DNA of 64,000 bases. Origin: Thinopyrum elongatum (Eukaryota > Streptophyta > Magnoliopsida > Poales > Poaceae). This document shows positions 58,141 through 64,000 of this stretch, piece by piece. Below the pieces are notes generated by a model that was given only the letters and a program-made list of their open reading frames with translations, was not told the origin of the DNA and made no database searches. The stretch's first letter is position 1. The number at the start of each line of letters is the position of its first letter. The stretch covers positions 737,224,939 through 737,288,938 of the forward strand of contig CM022303.1 in the NCBI GenBank assembly GCA_011799875.1. Direction: 5' to 3'. The position numbers and the translations under genes are program-made.

Positions 58141-59340
58141 GTGACAGAGCGACCTGACGCCGTGGAGGCTGTTGCCACTGCAGCCCTGTTATATGCCTCT
58201 TATTCGGTGACTTGCCTATCCCTTTTTTCTCTTTCTGTTCGTCATATCTCTAATGTGTGCTTTCATAGGTGCCGTTGGCTTTCGTAGGCGCTGGCTGCAG
58301 GACCATCTGGATTATGTAAGCGTTGACCATAGAAGGGGCAGGACGTGAACCTGGGGAGGAAAGAGTGGTCACGCACAGCCTTAGTTTGTGCCACAGGTAG
58401 TTTCATTAACTCCGTATAGCATTGTTAGTTAGGTGTGTAAAAAATGATGTTAACTTGTGAACAATTAACTCTCTTAATTTTAAGCAATATCAAATACGAC
58501 ATGATCGCCACTTTGGCAGATTATTCAATAGACCTTAGATATAAAAGGTAGGTTGATTATTGGAGGCAATAAGTGATATTCATTGGAGCTTGATATCTGA
58601 ATATGATACTATTCTATGGTCATATAGGTTTTGAAGTCATAGTATTTATTTCTAAAATTTTGCATGGATTTTATACTATTTGTTGAATAAGTGGTGAATG
58701 CCTATATAGGTGTCCGCACTGCTGCCAAGTCTGCCTACCTGATCTTTTGATTCCAGTATATCTTCAGAAGTCCAATTGCATAAAAGAATGCTGATTCTTG
58801 CAGCAGGTGCATGGTTATTCTGTTACCAGATCTACTTATGCTGAATAAACAAATGATAGCTAAGGTACTTCTCCCATCATAGAAAATTCATGTGTATCCT
58901 TTCCTTTTTGCTATGTTGGTATACAGTAGATTACATGACCTCATAGTTGATTATAACTAATATGACTAGCTGGCCTTTGCTCCCTTAATGTGTTTGCACT
59001 TTTTTATCAAAAAATAATTATACCCTTTTTAATCTTCAACAATCTCTGTCTTACGTAAACAAACAAGGAACATTCTAAAAGGGTAACAAAATGATTGTAT
59101 AGGTGGAAATGAGCAAGGACTGGCAGATTTTTGTTCATAACATAAAGTTGTTTTCCTTCGAATAAAATGAAGTATCGGATTTGTTTTCTTGAGTTGGATT
59201 GACATTTATTGTTGTACCATGCACAAAAATAAAGCTTCAGTGTAAAGAAATTTTTTGGTCAATCAATTAACCTTGATGTCTTTTTGAAACTTCTGGATTG
59301 TCACATTAATTGGTTGGTTAATTAATGGTAATGATTTTTA
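58141..59340 (+). other. Intron-like interior of the Pack-CACTA
   Basis: GC-rich exon-like sequence falls off near 58,330, then mainly AT-rich sequence with no readable protein. It is consistent with introns of a captured gene. Confidence 0.35.
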
Positions 59341-60180
59341 TTGAAGAGGAGGAATTTGGGCTGGCTGAGCCTAATACACTGAAGGAAGCTGATTCACGTT
59401 TGGGTGTAAAGACTGAAGCTCCTGGCCAAATAACAAGACAGCGAGCCTTTTAAGGCGGTGGTGGCCATGGTGAAAGCGTGATTGAATTTCCCGACGGGTT
59501 ACCGGCTACTCCATATCGTGTTTGTATTTACTGCATAGCAAAAGGAAAAGCTTTCAGATTGGAGATACGGGCTAAAAAAATAGAGGTGGCTCAGGGTGTA
59601 AGATGCAAGTTGACAAAGCAGATAGACAGCAACATGTTTGTTTTCTTCTGATTGATAGCATGTTCTCTATTTTCTGTTGGGTGACCCAATTTTAATGGTT
59701 CCTATTTTACAAGCTGAAGCAATGAGGAAAATACTGGGGATTGCCACCAAGGAGGAAGAGAGGAAACAGAAAGAACCGGAAGACATGGTAAAATTCATAG
59801 GAGTTATACAGTAGCTGGCATTCCTTCCTTTGGTATCTATAATGCCAATTGCATTACGTTCTCATTGTTTCTTGCAGGAAAAGCAAGCACGATTCAAGGA
59901 ATACAAAAGAAGCTGCATTTATTGTGTCATGCAGCGAGAAGGAACTGTCATCGCTGATAATTTTATGCGTAGTCCCCTGTTTGGTATAAATTTCCGGTAA
60001 ACATGTTGTGCGTCTGTACCAAATGATGGGGCTATGTGTTTTTCCTTTTTATTTCTATATTAATTGATTTTATTTGATATACAATAGCAACAAAACAACT
60101 TGGAATAAATCCCGAAGCTCTGTTGCAGAAGAATAGCTTAGCCGGTTTAAATTCGAGGAATATCACTGTTAGAGACTGAA
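59341..60180 (+). pseudogene. Captured gene fragment with exon-like pieces (unidentified)
   Basis: Readable pieces on the plus strand: GLAEPNTLKEADSRLGVKTE and GQITRQRAF, a stop, then VIEFPDG.LPATPYRVCIYC (59,341-59,600); AMRKILGIATKEEERKQKE (about 59,715-59,790); KQARFKEYKRSCIYCVMQRE to SPLFGINFR before a GTAAAC donor (about 59,880-60,000); and ATKQLGINPEALLQKNSLAG to a stop (about 60,088-60,180). Pieces are bordered by plausible GT/AG sites. I do not recognise the parent protein. Two CIYC motifs in separate exons are notable. Stops show it is no longer a full gene. Confidence 0.45.
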
Positions 60181-62200
60181 GACCAAGAGAATCATGGTAG
60201 CTCTGTACCAAGTTGGATTTTATTCTATTATTTTGGAAGCATAAACAGTTGAGTTACAGAAGAATAAATGTAGCCAAGTATAAACAGTTGACCCAGCTTC
60301 TCATAGGGATTATGTTTATTCAATCATAGGTTCAGTTATATGCATTTTTAACCTCTTTTGTGTGGCAAACTATGTGCCTGCACCTCAATCTGTGTGAATA
60401 TGTTATCTCAGTGCTTTGGGGCGTTGCTCCCGCTGGCTGACATGTGTCCCCAGTTCTCTACTCTGGTTTGCATCGGTTGCTGATCTAGAATGTTGTATTA
60501 GCCAAGTTTTTGTCTGAATAATTTGTATGAGAAAGCACGGCTGTAGCAACCCACTTGGATGAGAATATGTAGTACAAATCGATATTATTATTGTTTCTCA
60601 TGCTCTAAAAGATCCGCAAGCAACAAATTTTCTTATGGAAATTGGGTTCTAACTGAAGTGTAGATATGTACATTGTTCAGTTTTAGTAGTACACTTTATT
60701 GCACCATAGTGGTAAACATGGGCCAAAATAGCACATTCTTTAATCATGAGGCGAGAGTATCAAAGTTTTAGAGTATAATTTTTATTTACTATCTGTGTTC
60801 ACCTGCAGATCATTTTATTTTATAATCATGATATGACTCTCGATTTTGGCTGCGTGTGTTGTTCATTGCCCACGAAAGGCAAGGATGTTCGTGTTGCTGC
60901 TTCTTCCGGAGAGGCGGTTGGCTATCTGCTTTTTGTAAGTTTTACAACAATCACTTCTCTCGCACACGGGGCTGCTACTACTATCTTCTCTCCCAGGTAT
61001 GTGTACAGAAAGGTTAAGCTGTCACTGCTGCTCTACCTCTCTCCTTGCAGGTTGCAGCAACAAGCCCCTCTCTCTCCCTGACCTGCACACTGCGGTGGTA
61101 TTTTGGAAGAATAGCAAGGCTTGTTACCCTATCATGATTCCGTCATCATACTACTATTTATAGAGGTTAAGTAAATCTCAATTGGTGTCCTCCTACTAGG
61201 TGGCATCAGGGAGTGTCAGATCGTTCCACGGAATTCTGGTAGTATGTATTTATAGATCTCAAAATCAGGGGGTGTCAGCGGCGTATTAATATAGAAACAT
61301 GGTTTTGACTAGATCAACCACAATTGTTCCTACAAAATGTAAATCTACTGATTGAACATTGTTGGGTTGTAAGAACGCAACAGATGAATGAGCTATAACC
61401 ATTCCGCAAACGCCAAAACTAGGGCATGAACCAGTACCAGTAAAGAACAGCTCGACCAACAAGAAGGGATGTACTAAAGTTTGCACTGAAATGAACAGTT
61501 TTGATCAAAAACATGCACACCATCAGCTCTATTACGAACAAACTATTTAAATTTTCTTGCATAAAAGAAAACGAAAAAGACATTCTCGGGCTTCCCGATG
61601 GGCGCGGCGTGCCGCCGCGCCTCCGCCTGCTAGTATCCTTTATATGTATTAGAGATATGCTATAAATTATGTCCACTAAAAGTCAAACTTTTATATCTTC
61701 CTTTTCTCTGAAACCCATTAGAGCCAGAGGTGTCATCTACGAGCTCACTGTATTCTTTCCAAATTTGGCGACACTGAGAGTTTGGTGTTACTTTGCATGG
61801 AACCTTTTTTAGCTGACGCTGTCATAAACATTTTTCAAGTCTATTTCTGGAGTATAATGTATGTTGAGTTGAATCTCCTTGCGCTGTTGTGTGGTATTAT
61901 TTGATAAAACATTCTTCTTGGAATGCGCCTTCTATATTTCTTTGAAGATGAGAATTTTATACTTACATGTATATCTATCTTTTTGCAGGTCAGGAAGCGC
62001 CATACACCTCTTCTGAAGGTCTGTATATCCTATAGTAGGGTGATGGTTGCAGCCATGGTGTGAATGGAGGTGCAACAGGTACTTTGCAGATTTGCTTCAG
62101 ATCACAGAATCTTGGGTTGATAGAGTGCTTGTCTTTAGTTTTTGTTTTGACTTTGTGACACTTGCTATCTATGGAGGAAACAATGTAATATTGATGAAAC
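60181..62200. other. Remaining interior of the Pack-CACTA
   Basis: No convincing coding sequence. There are short open pieces such as 60,833-61,081 and a small GC-rich patch at 61,590-61,630. Exon/intron-like base composition suggests more captured gene or 3' region. Confidence 0.3.
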
Positions 62201-62325
62201 TATGTATATGTATGGATGAAACTTGCTACTATTGGTAACATGTGTTGGATATGTGTTCACGGATATGTGTTGGATATATATGTGTTCATGACTATTGGTA
62301 ATATGTGTTGGATATGTTATATTGG

Positions 62326-62329
<4 letters not shown>

Positions 62330-62422
<93 letters not shown>
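62330..62422. repeat. (TA)n and (GT)n microsatellites
   Basis: About 29 TA units (62,330-62,387) followed by about 16 GT units (62,389-62,420). Just upstream, imperfect repeats of TGTGTTGGATATGTGTTCA (62,240-62,315). Confidence 0.9.
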
Positions 62423-62423
<1 letters not shown>

Positions 62424-62477
62424 AATTTCTGTGAAAATGAATTGATATAACAAAAAACAGAAAAAACAGGGGCTATA

Positions 62478-62784
62478 TAGCCACTTTGCCATCTGCTAGC
62501 AGATGGCAAAGAGGTTTGCCGTCTGTCAGCAGACGGCAAAGTTGCCACATAGCAGCAGCCTGTGCAACCTGGGCTGGCCTATTTGGCCTCTTTGCCGTCT
62601 GCTAGCAGACGGCAAAGAGCTTGCAAGTTTGCCGTCTGCTAGCGGACGGCAAAGTGACCTTTGCCGGCAGCTGTTCAGCCGGAGTGTTGGCCATCTGCTG
62701 GCAGACGGCAAAGGCTTTACCGTCCGCCAAGTATGCCTTTGCCGTCTGCTATGGCAGACGGCAAAGCAGCTGATTCCAGTAGTG
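62478..62784. repeat. Right subterminal palindrome array
   Basis: Palindromes such as TTTGCCGTCTGCTAGCAGAC GGCAAA and TTTGCCATCTGCTAGCAGAT GGCAAA, at least six in 300 bp, ending in the terminal repeat GATTCCAGTAGTG. Confidence 0.85.
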
Positions 62785-63193
62785 TCTCTTTTTCACTTTC
62801 GCAGTTTCTCTTTGCATCAGCAATGGCCCGACCAAGATCATCAGCGGGCTCATCTGATGCCTTTTCTTCAGCTGCCCCCATTGTAGTACCATCATATTCA
62901 GGGAACCTAGGATAGTTGTCATCATCCTTTTCTTCTTCATTGTCTTCCATTATAACCCCTCTTTCTCCATGCTTGGTCCAACAGTTATAGCCGGACATGA
63001 AACCGGACTGAAGCAGGTGGCTGTGAAGGATTTTTGAGGTAGAGTAATCCTTATCATTCTTACAGACACCACATGAACAACACATAAAACCATTCCGCTT
63101 GTTTGCCTCAGCCACAAGCAGAAAATTATGCACGCCATTAATGAACTCGGGAGAGCGTCGGTCATCGTACATCCATTTCCGGCTCATCTTCAT
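62785..63193 (-). pseudogene. tnp2: tnp2 transposase, N-terminal part (element B)
   Basis: Starts MKMSRKWMYDDRRSPEFING at 63,193, equivalent to 27,599 in element A. The zinc-like region reads CCSCGVCKNDKDY where element A has CPCAGCKNDRN, so the first Cys-Pro-Cys motif is altered. Acidic linker MEDNEEEKDDDN. A segment present in A (an EEAEPAMWEE-like stretch) is missing here. It ends at the TCT duplication next to the Pack-CACTA. Confidence 0.8.
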
Positions 63194-63275
63194 TACACAA
63201 CATCGAAGTGACCAAATTAAAACAAGTTCATACATAAAGTTGATACATACTTCTTATAAAACAACATACAACTAT

Positions 63276-63719
63276 CTAACTAAAGCATTTAAATGCAACA
63301 ACAAATGCGATAAAAATCGCAACTAAGGTAATAATTGATCCAATAGCATAATGATACCAAGCCTCTTTATTAATGGCATATTTTATAATCTTTCTAATCT
63401 TCAAGCGCATTGCATCGATCTTGATCTTGTGATCATCAATGACATCAGCAACATACAACTCCAATTTCATCTTCTCTTCTTCAATTCTTTTCAATTTTTC
63501 TTTCAAATAATCATTTTCTTTTTCAACTAAATTTAACTTCTCGACAAGAGGGTCGGTTGCAATTTCCGGTTCACATACCTCCTAGATAAAAATATCTATG
63601 TCAACTTGATGGGCATAATTGTCATAAACATGAAATGAAACAAATAGTAATAAAAGATTATATACAACATCCGAATCATAAACCTGACAAGGGCCGACGG
63701 GGATGGATATCAAAACCAT
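63276..63719 (-). CDS. Two-exon gene for a coiled-coil, tail-anchored 119-aa protein (element B)
   Basis: Exon 1 is 63,666-63,719 (MVLISIPVGPCQVYDSDV), exon 2 is 63,276-63,581, and the 84-bp intron is GT...AG. Same length as the element A copy (119 residues). Coiled-coil part VEKENDYLKEKLKRIEEEK and MRLKIRKIIKYAI; C-terminal membrane segment SIITLVAIFIAFVVAF ending KCFS. The start is fixed by the conserved N-terminus and by the preceding acceptor-like ATATATAG. It lies 82 bp upstream of the tnp2 start on the same strand. Differences from the A copy are mostly conservative (V/I, K/R, E/D). No known function; the tail-anchored reading is from sequence only. Confidence 0.7.
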
Positions 63720-64000
63720 GGAACTATATATAACAAACAATCATACAAGTAAGAAACTTATGCAAGTAACTATCTAAATCATACAAATAATTTTTTTTAC
63801 AAAAAGGATAAGAACAAGAGGCTCACCAAGGTGGTGCCGGTGACGGGACGGCGCTGGCGATCGACGGCGGTGAGGACGGGGATGGGAAGGGCACTAAGTT
63901 AACAACACCTACACATATGCAAACTAAGAAGTTAATTTGACCTCAAATTACACATAAATCAAGTAAACTCCCACATAATTACTCCCAAACTAAAACACAC
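63720..64000 (-). other. 5' leader of the tnp2 transcription unit (element B), to window end
   Basis: A GC-rich exon-like block at about 63,825-63,895 with a donor CACCTTG/GTGAGC on the minus strand matches 28,250-28,325 in element A. The right terminus and promoter of element B are beyond the window. Confidence 0.5.

Noticed and set aside
60833..61081. 82-residue plus-strand frame in the Pack-CACTA
   Set aside because: No domain, no partner exon in frame, and AT-rich flanks; more likely intronic.

Overview
The window is a nest of plant transposable elements with no intact host gene that I can recognise. The organism is almost certainly a Triticeae grass (wheat, Aegilops or a close relative). 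The evidence is two large CACTA (En/Spm) elements with subterminal repeats of the TAGTCCCGGTTGG / GGTACTAAAG type, Ty1-copia LTRs of the TGTAGGAGATATGCCC type, an LTR of the TGATACGTCTCC-like type, and a plant-mobile-domain pseudogene. Genes are spliced and eukaryotic.

Layout. 1-28,901 is the right-hand part of CACTA element A; its left end lies outside the window and its genes read on the minus strand. It carries remnants of 'gene 2' (1-1,890), a 337-bp tandem array (about 2,600-4,885), a broken tnp2 transposase (5,140-6,233 and 25,434-27,599) and a small intact two-exon gene for a coiled-coil, tail-anchored protein (27,690-28,134). tnp2 is split by copia element 'outer' (6,239-25,428, target-site duplication (TSD) ATTGC). 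One LTR of 'outer' is split by copia element 'inner' (6,898-16,557, TSD CCTTG). Element A itself sits in another copy of the same copia LTR (28,902-29,689), and that copy sits in the 5' LTR of a plus-strand copia element with a gag relic and an extra ORF before its 3' LTR (29,690-40,831). This is a stack of five insertions. Part of the last element is duplicated head-to-tail as two 3.7-kb copies (30,295-34,000 and 34,001-37,704) that differ at only four bases and a microsatellite by eye.

40,832-42,440 is unclassified sequence ending in a strong fold-back. 42,443-46,440 looks like a Mutator-like element whose plant-mobile-domain gene is broken and carries a chimeric solo copia LTR (43,511-44,614, TSD AGGTA). 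From 46,457 to beyond 64,000 lies CACTA element B, same family and orientation as A. Its gene 2 has a C-terminal Ulp1-like cysteine protease region. Its tnp2 is split at 56,437-62,784 by a third CACTA-type element (TIR CACTACTGGAATC, TSD TCT) that has no transposase and appears to carry gene fragments, a Pack-CACTA pattern. Element B has its own intact copy of the 119-aa coiled-coil, tail-anchored gene (63,276-63,719).

How the parts work together. In A and B the order on the transcribed (minus) strand is: terminal motif array, tnp2-side promoter, short coiled-coil gene, tnp2, then a second internal copy of the terminal motif with its own TATA box driving gene 2. Both transposases are broken, so these copies would need proteins supplied in trans. 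The most striking observation is that the small membrane-tail gene is open in both CACTA copies while tnp2 is dead in both.
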